From Bacteroidetes bacterium MedPE-SWsnd-G1 (lineage in GTDB: Bacteria; Bacteroidota; Bacteroidia; Flavobacteriales; Flavobacteriaceae), in the NCBI GenBank assembly GCA_001874265.1, contig MPDD01000016.1, forward strand, positions 1 to 52,628: a DNA stretch of 52,628 nt, given 5' to 3'. How positions within the stretch are numbered: the first letter of the stretch is position 1; each line of letters opens with the position of its first letter. Shown here piece after piece: positions 18,229 to 28,100 of the stretch. Below the pieces are notes generated by a model. It was not told the origin of the DNA, did no database searches, and saw only the letters and a program-made list of their open reading frames with translations. A program made the position numbers and the translations under genes.

Positions 18229-19161
18229 TCATTCCTCAATCAAGTATTTATCAAACCAATTTACAAATTCTTGTCGGTCTTCATTCATGTTTTGCCATCC
18301 ATGATCTGCACCTGGTTTTATTTTAAGTATTAATGGGACACCAATACTATCGAATTTTTTTTGAAGATGCTGCGATTGCTGAAGCGGTACTACCTGATCC
18401 TTGTCTCCATGAATAATATATGTTGGAGCATCATCTATACTTACCAATTGAGCAGGAGAAACCTTAGTTATTACCTCTTTAAGTAATTTGGGATTAACTA
18501 TTGGTTTGTATACTATATTAATAGAGTCAAATTCATGATAAGTCATGGCTCCTAAAACGTATGATTGAGCCAAAATTGGAGAATGTTCTAAATAATTCAT
18601 ATAAGCATTTGGTTGCCCCCAGTTTAAGAAGTCGGTTGGTGGATAAAAAACAGCAACCGCTTGCACTTTAGAAGAAACCCTTTTTAGAGGATTTTTTGAA
18701 TTAAGATTTTTAATATCACTAGATGTATTTGCAACCAAAGATAAATGTCCTCCTGCGGAGCTTCCAGTAATTCCAATATTGTTTGGGTCAATGTTAAATT
18801 TTTCAGAATTGAAGCGTACGTATTGAACCGCGTGTTTAATATCCAAAGCAGCCTCTGAAATATCAAATCTAGGGTTTGAACTGTGAATTGTTACAAAAAC
18901 AGTATATCCGTTTTCAAGAAATGGTTCTGCATTACTAATTTCATTTTCCAATTGCGAATAACCGGAATACCATGATCCACTTACTACCTGAATAATTCCT
19001 TTTTTATTTGCCTTTTCTGGTTTTAAAACTATCATTGTTAAAGCCATACCATGCTTTCTACTATAGATTACTTCTTCCTGTGAAAAAAGTGATTTTTCTT
19101 GTCCATGAAAGGTGATTGTTGAAAAACAACATAATAAGATAATCGCAAGTAATTTTTTCAT
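18229..19161 (-). CDS. Exported alpha/beta hydrolase (esterase/lipase-like)
   Basis: I start at ATG 19161, giving 310 residues with a signal peptide (MKKLLAIILLCCFSTITFHGQ); an ATG 54 bases earlier would add a non-signal leader. The alpha/beta-hydrolase triad is visible: nucleophile elbow GSSAGGHL, Asp in IHGDKDQVVP, and His in GADHGW close to the C-terminus. The SWYSGYS stretch may form the oxyanion side. This architecture fits small esterases or peptidase-like hydrolases exported to the periplasm. The substrate is unknown. It is not clearly in an operon; the upstream gap of 250 bases separates it from the divergent CBS gene. Confidence 0.82.
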   Translation of the reverse strand: MKKLLAIILLCCFSTITFHGQEKSLFSQEEVIYSRKHGMALTMIVLKPEKANKKGIIQVVSGSWYSGYSQLENEISNAEPFLENGYTVFVTIHSSNPRFDISEAALDIKHAVQYVRFNSEKFNIDPNNIGITGSSAGGHLSLVANTSSDIKNLNSKNPLKRVSSKVQAVAVFYPPTDFLNWGQPNAYMNYLEHSPILAQSYVLGAMTYHEFDSINIVYKPIVNPKLLKEVITKVSPAQLVSIDDAPTYIIHGDKDQVVPLQQSQHLQKKFDSIGVPLILKIKPGADHGWQNMNEDRQEFVNWFDKYLIEE

Positions 19162-19411
19162 AGCATTGATTTTTTTGAACAATTTAAGGATAATATTTTT
19201 TGTACCACTAACCAATTCTATAATTACTAAAGATACCTTCGATAAATTACTTTAAAGAAGAGGTTGAAAAAATGACTAATAATTGTATTGAGATCTAAGA
19301 GATAAAATGCTTTGTTTAATTAGTAATTAATTACTTCATTTTTAATGATTTTTATCATGATTTTTAACCATTTAGAGGGTTAATTTTATACATAATTTAA
19401 ATGTATATATC

Positions 19412-19831
19412 ATGAAAAAACGTGCTCCAGTATCAACAATAATGACAAGCGAAATAATAACTTTAAACACGACAGATAACCTGATGAAGGCCGAACAGTT
19501 GTTTAGAGAAAATAAAATCCGTCATATCCCTGTAGTAAGTGGTGAAAAAATTATCGGAATATTAAGTTATACCGATTTACTCCGTATCAGTTTTGCAGAT
19601 TCTTTTAATGAAGACGAAAATACGGTCGATGCGGTTGTCTATAATATGTTTAGCATTGAACAAGTAATGGCTAAAAATTTGGTTAGTGTATCTTCTACTA
19701 CAACTATTAAAGATGTGGCTCATATTTTAGCGAATAACGAATTCCATGCTCTACCCGTTGTGGATGATTGGAAGTTAGTAGGTATTGTAACAACAACTGA
19801 CTTGATCAATTATTTATTAGATCAATTTTAA
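19412..19831 (+). CDS. Two-CBS-domain protein
   Basis: Its 139 residues consist of a CBS pair: residues 9-60 (VSTIMTSEIITLNTTDNLMK, then HIPVVSGEKIIGILSYTDLL) and 85-138 (VMAKNLVSVSS, then HALPVVDDWKLVGIVTTTDLI). Such stand-alone Bateman modules bind adenine nucleotides and act as energy or redox sensors on partner proteins; no partner is encoded next door. It appears monocistronic, with a strong terminator 5 bases after the stop. The 250-base upstream region is AT-rich and contains a perfect 12-bp palindrome (19323-19334) but no exact -7 box. Confidence 0.92.
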   Translation: MKKRAPVSTIMTSEIITLNTTDNLMKAEQLFRENKIRHIPVVSGEKIIGILSYTDLLRISFADSFNEDENTVDAVVYNMFSIEQVMAKNLVSVSSTTTIKDVAHILANNEFHALPVVDDWKLVGIVTTTDLINYLLDQF

Positions 19832-19835
19832 AATA

Positions 19836-19862
19836 AAAAAGGCTCCATTATGGAGCCTTTTT
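19836..19862. terminator. Bidirectional rho-independent terminator
   Basis: A perfect 12-bp stem (19836-19847 with 19851-19862) and a 3-base loop, A-rich on the left and T-rich on the right, lie between the CBS gene and the convergent beta-helix/cytochrome gene. Confidence 0.88.
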
Positions 19863-19904
19863 ATTTAAATTAAGGAACAAATCAAATCCTAGGGTTGAAT
19901 AGTC

Positions 19905-21413
19905 TTATTTTCCTATAGTTAAAATGTATTCTGCAACTGCCAACTTAGCTTCAGGTGATAAATGATTTTGAGGTGGCATTTCTGGATAATCCTCTCTTAA
20001 ATTTTTAGGAGCACTCATGTATTCTACCATTGATTCTGGTCTATCTTTATAAATCATTTGAATAACTTCTACAGGAACTCCAATAAGTCTTTGGTTTACA
20101 GCATGACATCCAGAACAAACACCGTAATATGTGAACTCACCCAATTGCTCTTTTGTTATATCTCTATGTTCTGCCGGTTTATCTAATAAGAAAGATTTTA
20201 CGCCATAAGAAGTTTCAATTTTAGGGTTGCCAAATTTACCAACACCAAAAGTTACATATCGATCTCGGTTTGCAATAGTACTACCAGTTCCACCGCCAAT
20301 AGCCAACACATCAGGACCTCTGTCTTTAAATTGAGCCTTCATTAATAATTTTACCTCTCCAATTGGATTTTCGCCATTTCTAAACATATAGTTGTTTAAA
20401 ACGGTTACATTATCTGGGTTTGGTTCAGATTCTGGATCTCTAGAAGCCTTTATGCCGCCGCTTTCAAAGTCAGTAATTAGAATACCAACATTATCGTTTC
20501 CTGTAATCATGTTATCCTCAATAATAACATCATCGGCAGCCATTACTAATATTCCAGTTCCTGGAGGAATTCCTGCTACTGTTGATCCTGGAGTAGCAAA
20601 ATTTTCATGATTATTAGCATTTACAAAGTTGTTTCGTATAATAATATCATAAGTTGTTTTTATAGGTAACCCCGGAGTAATGAATGCTAAGATTCCACCG
20701 GCATTGTCATAAACATTATTGTTTTCTGCAATACAATGGCGCGAGTTTTCAAACTCGATACCTGCAACATTACCGAAAACTTCGTTATGTAAAACATCTA
20801 TATTATCACACATTCCAACGTAAATGGCAGCATCTTCAATACCAGTTAACGTATTGTATTCAATTAGTCCATTTTTACCATATTGAGGGAAAATACCGTA
20901 AACACCAGTATCTATAACCCAGTTATTTCTTATTACAAAGTTATTTCCAGCTTGCCCCATAATTCCGTTACCCTTGTATTTAGTAATTTTGAATCCTTCA
21001 ATATGAATACCGTTCCCTGAATATAAAAAGGCATCATTCAATTCTGTTTTACCATCTAAAGTTGGCCATTCGCCATCTTCAATAATACCTTGAAAAGTAA
21101 TATCGTTTTTATCTACATATACTGTTTCGGAATACGTTCCAGGATAAACTCTAATTAAGTCTCCGGCATTTGCTTTTTTTACAGCATCCATTATTAAATC
21201 TCCATCCTTTACTTCAAAAATTTCTCCAGTAAATTCTTTCGCTTGTTTTAATACAGCTTCTCCTGCTCCCGCATTTCTATATAATGCGTTTTTGACCAAT
21301 TGTGTTTCTGCAGTTGGGCTAAATAATTTGTAGCCTGCAAATATTCCTGTTCCTATAAATAATAGGGCAAAAAATATTCGTTTTCCAATCGATGGTTTTT
21401 TAGATGTTCCCAT
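19905..21413 (-). CDS. Parallel beta-helix protein fused to a C-terminal c-type cytochrome
   Basis: A membrane anchor or signal (residues 10-30) precedes a right-handed beta-helix (about 60-360) built of Asn-rich rungs such as FVIRNNWVIDTGVYGI and NNVYDNAGGI, similar to NosD/AlgG-type helices. After a linker comes a cytochrome c domain with CSGCH (433-437) and a candidate Met ligand at 479 (EMPPQ). Beta-helices of this type often bind or process polysaccharide; the haem domain would accept or donate electrons in the periplasm. It is last in a TetR-SusC-SusD-PKD-MauG cluster, 11 bases after the di-heme gene. The terminator lies downstream. The family pairing with di-heme cytochromes seems recurrent from memory; the reaction is unknown. 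Confidence 0.85.
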   Translation of the reverse strand: MGTSKKPSIGKRIFFALLFIGTGIFAGYKLFSPTAETQLVKNALYRNAGAGEAVLKQAKEFTGEIFEVKDGDLIMDAVKKANAGDLIRVYPGTYSETVYVDKNDITFQGIIEDGEWPTLDGKTELNDAFLYSGNGIHIEGFKITKYKGNGIMGQAGNNFVIRNNWVIDTGVYGIFPQYGKNGLIEYNTLTGIEDAAIYVGMCDNIDVLHNEVFGNVAGIEFENSRHCIAENNNVYDNAGGILAFITPGLPIKTTYDIIIRNNFVNANNHENFATPGSTVAGIPPGTGILVMAADDVIIEDNMITGNDNVGILITDFESGGIKASRDPESEPNPDNVTVLNNYMFRNGENPIGEVKLLMKAQFKDRGPDVLAIGGGTGSTIANRDRYVTFGVGKFGNPKIETSYGVKSFLLDKPAEHRDITKEQLGEFTYYGVCSGCHAVNQRLIGVPVEVIQMIYKDRPESMVEYMSAPKNLREDYPEMPPQNHLSPEAKLAVAEYILTIGK

Positions 21414-21424
21414 GGTTTTTGTTT

Positions 21425-22651
21425 TTATGAGTTGTTTTGTTTCGTTTTTAATTCTGAAGGTAAAACCTCCGGTATTCTTGGTTTAAAGGATTCGTCCGTT
21501 AAAGTCTTTAAAAAATCGACTAAGCGATCTAATTCTGTATCTGTTAAATTAGGTTCCCAAATATGCCAATGAATGAATAAATCTTCTCCTTCGGGCACGG
21601 CATGTCCACGTCCTTTGGTGTAAAATTCAACTGCTTCTCTAATTGTTTTGAATTTACCCGAGTGCATATATGGTGCTGTTTTTTCAATATTTCTTAAAGT
21701 AGGTACTTTAAAACCTGCTCTTCTAGATGGGTCGTTAAAAGTTATTTCCGCTCCAGGATCCAATGGTAATCCATCTGGTTCTGGAGTACCAATTACGGCT
21801 ACTTGTTGATTTGTAAATAGCGGTGGTGTATGACATTCCGCACAACGCGCAACAAATGATCTAAAGATATTTAAACCTTTAATTTCGTTTTCATTCAATG
21901 CTTCATGATACCCATGTGCATATTGATCATATTTACTGTTTAATGAAATCAAAGAGGTTTCAAATGCTGCGATAGATGTATAAACTTCATGTAATTGAAT
22001 ACTATCATTATAATCTCTATTTGGAAAGGCCTCTGCAAATAATTCACGATATGTTTTGATTCCATTTAAGGTTTCAAACAATTGTTCTTCAGTGTTTCCC
22101 ATTTCTTCTTCTGAATACAACGGACCTAACATTTGTTGTTCTAAACTACCTGCCCTTGCATCCCAAAAGAGACTTTTTAAATAACCAACATTCCAAAGTG
22201 TAGGAGAGGAGCGCTTCATTTTTGCATTATGTATTCCAGTTCCGAGAGCTTTGCCATCACTAAAGCCTTGGTTCGGGTCGTGACAACTAGCGCATGAGAC
22301 AGAACCATCGCCAGATAAGGCTGGATCAAAAAACAAATATCTTCCTAAATCTATTTGTTGTGGGCTAAAACCTTCTCTTAATTTTGGTAAGCCAGATTTT
22401 AATCCACCAACACCTCTGTTCTCATAGGTATCGTAAACATATTGATCGTATAAATTACGAGCAACACATTCATTGTTTTCATTTAATTGAAATCCTGGAG
22501 GACAATTAGAATTTAATGTGATATCGTTAGAGTTACTTTTAACTTCAACGTATTCCTTTTCTTCATTACTCTTTGTATTTGAGCATGAAGTCATGAGAAT
22601 CAAACTAATTGAAACCAATAAGAGTTGATATATGTTTTTAATTTTTCTCAT
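21425..22651 (-). CDS. Di-heme cytochrome c peroxidase / MauG-family lipoprotein
   Basis: The 408-residue protein has a lipobox (LILMTSC, Cys 23) and two c-type haem sites, CASCH (120-124) and CAECH (270-274). It also has the RSSPTLWNVGYLKSLFWDARA and VPTLRNIEKTAPYMHSG segments typical of MauG/CcpA proteins. Members reduce peroxide or oxidise protein side chains and small molecules using a high-valent di-heme centre. An unusual Cys pair (C50, C61) precedes the first haem and could form a small disulfide loop. It follows the PKD gene after a strong hairpin and precedes the beta-helix cytochrome, its likely electron partner. Confidence 0.92.
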   Translation of the reverse strand: MRKIKNIYQLLLVSISLILMTSCSNTKSNEEKEYVEVKSNSNDITLNSNCPPGFQLNENNECVARNLYDQYVYDTYENRGVGGLKSGLPKLREGFSPQQIDLGRYLFFDPALSGDGSVSCASCHDPNQGFSDGKALGTGIHNAKMKRSSPTLWNVGYLKSLFWDARAGSLEQQMLGPLYSEEEMGNTEEQLFETLNGIKTYRELFAEAFPNRDYNDSIQLHEVYTSIAAFETSLISLNSKYDQYAHGYHEALNENEIKGLNIFRSFVARCAECHTPPLFTNQQVAVIGTPEPDGLPLDPGAEITFNDPSRRAGFKVPTLRNIEKTAPYMHSGKFKTIREAVEFYTKGRGHAVPEGEDLFIHWHIWEPNLTDTELDRLVDFLKTLTDESFKPRIPEVLPSELKTKQNNS

Positions 22652-22665
22652 TTTTTAAATTGTAA

Positions 22666-22703
22666 AATCAAGGAACTCTTTCAAATTTTGGAGTTCCTTG
22701 ATT
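22666..22703 (-). terminator. Strong intra-operon hairpin (terminator or attenuator)
   Basis: A perfect 13-bp stem (22666-22678 with 22691-22703) with a 12-base loop is followed on the minus strand by TTTT. It lies between the PKD-protein gene and the di-heme gene, so it may limit transcription of the two cytochrome genes relative to SusCD. Confidence 0.75.
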
Positions 22704-22730
22704 CTACGGTTCAATAATTATATTTGTTAA

Positions 22731-23675
22731 TTACATTGCTTCAAAAGACAAATGGAACATTAACGTTGGGAATGTGTACAAATCAGGATGCGGTACAGCA
22801 CCTATAGATAAGGCTACATTCATAGTTGTTTCATCAATACTTTTAATAATTGTAAAGGCATTTGCATCTTTAAACCCGAAATAATCACCAGTAATTAATC
22901 TTTGATGTCCAGTGAAGTTTGCCTGATAAGGTGCTCCTGTTGCTGGGTCAGTAGCCATTACAGAAAAATCTTCTTCATCTATACTCCAAGTTGCATCAGT
23001 TGCAGGAGTATATAATACATTTGCCAATGGTACCAAATTTGGATCCCAAGAGACTTCTCTTATATCAGCACCTCTTTCAAAATTAGCATAAATTAATCCC
23101 ATTAAACTGTTTCCATCTTTATTGTCTATTACATATCTACCATCATAAATAAATGTAAACGTATCCTCGTAAGAAGCACCTAACCCTACAGCATGTAATA
23201 AATTATCTATAGAAGGTTGAAAAATAGATAAACTATTTTCAACACCACTGGCTCCTTCAATACCTGCAGTATATGCCGCTTTCAATCGCCAAGATTTTCC
23301 TTCTGGTTTGGCTGGTCCGCCAGTTAAAAGAATTTCTAACGATGGCAAAATGGTTACAGTTTTTGTTTCAGTAAAAGAACTTCCAGAGCCTACAGCTGTA
23401 AGACTTACTTCATAATCTCCGGCTGCTGCATAAGCATGGACTGGATCTTCTTCTGTACTTGTGTTTCCATCACCAAAATCCCAAGAAAAAGAATCAGTAT
23501 CGTCAGAGACTTTTCCATTAAATGTTACTAAAGAACCTTCAACCAAAAATTGAAAGTCTGATAATGGTTTGTGCATGACCATATCATCATCGTCATCATC
23601 ACATTGTACCAATGCTAATGACAATATGGCTATAAATAGTAATTTAAATGATTTCATATTTTTAAATTTTTTCAT
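22731..23675 (-). CDS. PKD-domain surface lipoprotein
   Basis: The upstream ATGs overlap the SusD gene; I choose ATG 23675 (a second option is 23657), giving 314 residues with lipobox LALVQC (Cys 25). An acidic run of six Asp follows the Cys, resembling the lipoprotein export signal that sends Bacteroidota lipoproteins to the cell surface. A PKD domain follows (about residues 40-113), with SFSWDFGDGNTS and HAYAAAGDYEVSLTA. A C-terminal beta-rich domain of about 200 residues (starting KSWRLKAAYTAG) is not recognised. Next to SusC/SusD, it is probably a surface ligand-binding protein. The ligand is unknown. Confidence 0.85.
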   Translation of the reverse strand: MKKFKNMKSFKLLFIAILSLALVQCDDDDDDMVMHKPLSDFQFLVEGSLVTFNGKVSDDTDSFSWDFGDGNTSTEEDPVHAYAAAGDYEVSLTAVGSGSSFTETKTVTILPSLEILLTGGPAKPEGKSWRLKAAYTAGIEGASGVENSLSIFQPSIDNLLHAVGLGASYEDTFTFIYDGRYVIDNKDGNSLMGLIYANFERGADIREVSWDPNLVPLANVLYTPATDATWSIDEEDFSVMATDPATGAPYQANFTGHQRLITGDYFGFKDANAFTIIKSIDETTMNVALSIGAVPHPDLYTFPTLMFHLSFEAM

Positions 23676-23685
23676 GGTTGTCATT

Positions 23686-25164
23686 TTAGTTTTTATCCCA
23701 CCAAATTGGTGTATCAATTTTATTGGCACCTTGTCTATTAATAGCTTCGGAAGCATTTGTTCCGTTAGAACTCATTTCAAAGGAACTATATAAAAAACGC
23801 GTAGGTAAAATTCCATTTGTAGCACCTTTCTCCAAATCAGGGTCTGTTCTTTGTTCAATAACAGGATACCCAGTTCGTCTAATATGACTCCAACCTTCGA
23901 AATAATTTGGTGTTAAAGCAATCCACATTTGTGTCCCTAATTGCTCTTCTTGCTCATCAACTGAACCAGTAAGTGTAGCAGTTGGGCTTGCCAAGAACGT
24001 TGTGATTTCTGCAGCATCTATATCCCACTGTTCTAAGGATGCTTCAATTCCCATTCTGTATAAGTTATTAGCCTCTGTTGGATTATTATCATAAATCAAT
24101 GCAATTTCTGCTCTAAGGAAATATATTTCTGAAGCCGTCATTAGGAAAATTTTACTGTCTTTTGAAGAAAGTGGAATTCCCATATCTGACTTACTTGCAA
24201 AATCTGATTGACCAAAAGCCTCATCATTCAATCCGTTTTTCTGACCTGTGTAATTTCCATTCCCGTCCTTTTCAACAAAAACTGATAATCTAGGATCTGC
24301 AGTTCCTTCTAATTGACCAATAAACATTGTAGACATTTTAATAGAAGGAAATCCTGTTCTTCTTCCATACCATGCATTTCCTTGTCCTTCAGTTTCTATC
24401 ATATAAGCATTATGTGCATTGTCTTCCATTAAAGGTTCCGATAAACAAAGCGCTACTACTTGTTGAGATAGTGTTGGATTTACAAATCTCATTCGCATTG
24501 CCAAGCGCAAACGCATTGAGTTTGCCATACGTACCCATCGATCTAAATCATTATCAAAAACAGGATCAGAGTCTGGGTATCCCATTGCTGGATCAGCCGT
24601 TTTCAGAACATTTATACTTTGTGATAAACGATCAATTAGGTCGTTATAAATAAATTCTTGTGTATCGTATTTTGGTGTTAAGATATCTTCTGTTTTTCCT
24701 TTGCCACCTTCGGTATAAGGAACTTCTCCAAACCCATCAGTAATTCTGGCAAATCCCATGGCAGCAACTACATCAGCAATTGCATAGCGGACAGGGTTCG
24801 CCGTTTCTGGTTCAGATGTTAAAACAAGAACTTCTTCAATATGTTTTATAACACCACTATACATGCCATTATAAATTCCATTGTAATTTCCATCAAAACC
24901 GTCAGTATATTGATCTGGTTGTCTTGCTGTACTTCCGGCTACATAGTAATGGCCATATTGCCCAGCAAATCTATATGAACCTTCATCTAAGGTTCCATTA
25001 AATAAACTTCTAGCCGCATTGGCAAATAACGGTGCGTCATCTATACTTGTAACGTTGTTTGGATTTTCACGAACATCTTCTAAAGTGTCTTCACAAGATG
25101 TTACTACGAATCCAACCAATAAAACAACTAAAACCTTATATGCTATATTTTGTAATTTTTTCAT
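23686..25164 (-). CDS. SusD/RagB-family surface lipoprotein
   Basis: This 492-residue lipoprotein (lipobox VTSC, Cys 24, followed by acidic EDTLED) is the lid-like substrate-binding partner of SusC. The body is alpha-helical with TPR-like segments: [13 protein letters not shown] at the start, [19 protein letters not shown] in the middle, and [13 protein letters not shown] late, a hallmark of the family. Together with the next-upstream SusC it should form a TonB-dependent importer. The spacing to SusC is 11 bases. The substrate cannot be inferred from this protein; the neighbours (cytochromes, beta-helix) suggest a non-classical cargo rather than simple starch-type glycans. Confidence 0.93.
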   Translation of the reverse strand: MKKLQNIAYKVLVVLLVGFVVTSCEDTLEDVRENPNNVTSIDDAPLFANAARSLFNGTLDEGSYRFAGQYGHYYVAGSTARQPDQYTDGFDGNYNGIYNGMYSGVIKHIEEVLVLTSEPETANPVRYAIADVVAAMGFARITDGFGEVPYTEGGKGKTEDILTPKYDTQEFIYNDLIDRLSQSINVLKTADPAMGYPDSDPVFDNDLDRWVRMANSMRLRLAMRMRFVNPTLSQQVVALCLSEPLMEDNAHNAYMIETEGQGNAWYGRRTGFPSIKMSTMFIGQLEGTADPRLSVFVEKDGNGNYTGQKNGLNDEAFGQSDFASKSDMGIPLSSKDSKIFLMTASEIYFLRAEIALIYDNNPTEANNLYRMGIEASLEQWDIDAAEITTFLASPTATLTGSVDEQEEQLGTQMWIALTPNYFEGWSHIRRTGYPVIEQRTDPDLEKGATNGILPTRFLYSSFEMSSNGTNASEAINRQGANKIDTPIWWDKN

Positions 25165-25175
25165 CTTAGTTTATT

Positions 25176-28100
25176 TTAAAAGTTTAGTCTTAAATTAATT
25201 CCATAAGTCCTAGTTGATGGTAATGAAGCATGTTCTAACGCGGTTGCGGTTGGACTACTTCCATTACTTGCATCAGGATCTAAATCACCATTCGGATTGT
25301 AGATAAAGAACAAATCTCTTCCTACTGCCGAAACCGTTGCACCTTGGATACCTACACTGTTCAATGCCTTTTTAGGTATGTCATAAGAAATTACCAATTC
25401 TTTAAATTTCACATTTGAAGCATCAAAAATTAAATCTTTTCTGATGTTGCTAACGAAATTATTGGTGTAATTTTTAAGTAAAGGACTGATTGGCACTGTG
25501 TTTTCAAACCCAGTGTTTTCATTAATTCCTTCTTCGATAATTCCAGTTTCTCTACCTTCAAGTGAGGTAGCGTCCGTTCCAAACATTTGTCGGTAACCTC
25601 TTCCCCAAGAGAAGAATTCACCGCCGCTTTGATAACTGATTAAAGTTCTAACTGAGAAGTTTTTGAAACTAAAGTTATTAGAAATACCTCCATAAAAATC
25701 TGGGTTGATTGACCCTAGTTTAATGCGTTCTCCAGGTTGCGCCAATCCTTCATCAGTAATTAGTTTTGTTCCAAAATTATCTCGTAAATAATCCAATCCG
25801 TAAATTGTTCCAAATTCCTCCCCTGGTCTTGCTTCTATAGAAACACCCATTAAAGAATTAAGTGTAATGCTTTCTAAGGACTCATCAATACTTTCAACAG
25901 TTGATTTACTTTTGGTAATTGATAATCCCATGTCCCATGTAAACTTGTCATTCTGAATAGGAACAAGGTTTAACTGTGTTTCAAACCCCTTGTTTTTGAT
26001 AGAGCCAGCATTGGTTGTATAAGAAGAGAACCCTGATGATCCAGAAATTGGAACAGCCATAATTTGATCTTCTGTTAAGGTTTCATAATATGTAAAATCT
26101 AAATGGATTCTATTGTTGAAGAATCCAAGTTCTGTACCTACTTCCCAAGAATGAGAAACTTCAGGTTTTAAATTTGGATTTGGTAATGACCCCGGAATAG
26201 AGGCCACGGTATAATCTAACGTTCTTGCTTGATCTATGCTATAAGATGATTGTGTTCTATAAGGGCTTGTGTCATTACCTACTTTAGCATAAGATGCTCT
26301 AACCTTTCCTTTATTGAAGGTGTCAGATTCAATTCCGAAGAATTTAGAAAATAGGAAACTTAGATTTTCTGAATGGTACCAGTATGAATCATTATCTGCC
26401 GGTAATGCAGATGAATTATCATTTCTAATTGTCGCATCTAAATATACATAACCACCATAACTTACTTGACCAAGACCATAGAATGAATACACAATTTTTT
26501 CCCATTCGTAATCAGAATCTCCCACAACAGCATAGTTTGAGATTCGATAAAAATCGGGAACTTTTTCATCGCTTCCCCAAACACTTATTGAACTACCACC
26601 ATCAGAACGGTAATTAGCACCAACACTTGCGGTTACATTGAAACCAGAAAAATCCTTAGTATAGGTTCCTAAAATATCAGAGTTCCATGAAGTGCTTTTA
26701 CTGCTAGAATTAGAATAACCTCCAAGTCCGTTGTATTGCGCTTGTGCACCTGCTGCTGCATGAGTAGTGAAGTCTGTAACTACATAGTTTAAACCTGTCT
26801 TACCAGTAATGTAGAAGTTGTCAGAAACATCCCATTTTGCAGAAAATGCTCCTTGAAAGCGATCTCTATTATCTTCATTGTACACATTTTTTAGTGCCCA
26901 ATACGGGTTGTTAAATGTGTTGTCTAAGTTCCATTTTATTTCATTTCCGTCGGCGTCAACTATGTTGTTTTTTGCATCTTCTAAGCGAACATCTCTAGGC
27001 ATTAAGGCTAGTTGAAGTGCGGTATTTGCAGCTCCTTCTCCTAATTCCGGTCTGTTCTTCACTTTAGACTTGATATAAGTTACTTTCCCATCTATCTTTA
27101 ATTTGTCAGATAAATTTGACGATGCTCTAAAGTTAATCGTGTTTTTATCTAATGTATTGTTAGGGATTGTTCCGTCTGTATTTTGGTTTGTTATGGAAAC
27201 TCTAAATGAACTCTCGTCTGTATTTCCTTCAAACGCTACTCCGTTTGTAAATGAGTAACCAGTTTGATAAAATTCTTTGTATGGGTTGCCATCTCTTGGA
27301 GAAAACACATCATCATTTCCTAACCAATTTACATAATCTTGTCCCTCCATTTTTGGTCCGTAACTCCAAGAACTTGGATAGTCTAAGTTCGGTCTTCCAT
27401 CACCTCCAATAGGCGAGAAAGCGCCGAAAGCACCCATCCCATATTCGTTTTGTAATTTTGGAGTTAACATTATTTCAGTCACATTAAAAGAAGAGTTTAC
27501 CGTAACTCCAATTCCATTTTGAGTTGTTCCTGATTTTGTAGTAACTAAAATTACACCATGCATACCTAAAGATCCATAAGCAGCCGCTGCTCCTGCACCT
27601 TTTAATACAGTTATAGAGGCTACATCTTCTGGGTTTATGTCAGAAAGTGCATCACCACGATCAATTCCTCCGTTTGGATTTCCACCACTACTGCTATTAG
27701 AAACTGGAATACCATCAATTACAACCAAAGGTCTGTTAGAACCATCAATAGTTGTAACTCCTCTTAATAAAATTCTTGAAGAGCCATCTACACCTGTATT
27801 ACCTTGTGTGATTTGAAGACCCGAAACCTTGCCTTGTAAGGAATTCATTACGTTATTTTCTTGTGCAACTGCAAACTCTTCTGGTTCGACCTGTTGAACA
27901 GAATACCCTAAAGAAGCCTTGTCTCTTTCAATATCCAAGGCTGTAATTACAACTTCGTCTAAACTTTGTGCATCTATCTCTAATTGCACGTTTATTATTG
28001 ATTGAGATCCTACAAGAATTTCTTGAGTTTTGTAACCTAGAAATGAAAATACAAGTATGGTGTTTTCGTCAATCCCGCTAATTACGTAATTACCGTCAAA

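Noticed and set aside
19162-19215. Upstream ATG extension of the exported hydrolase
   Set aside because: It would place 18 residues before a clear signal peptide; ATG 19161 is preferred.
19323-19334. Perfect 12-bp AT-only-core palindrome upstream of the CBS gene
   Set aside because: GTAATTAATTAC is likely by chance in such AT-rich DNA, and no second copy or promoter link was seen.
23676-23756. Upstream extension of the PKD lipoprotein into the SusD gene
   Set aside because: It would bury the lipoprotein signal and overlap the SusD coding end by 71 bases; a start at 23675 or 23657 is normal.
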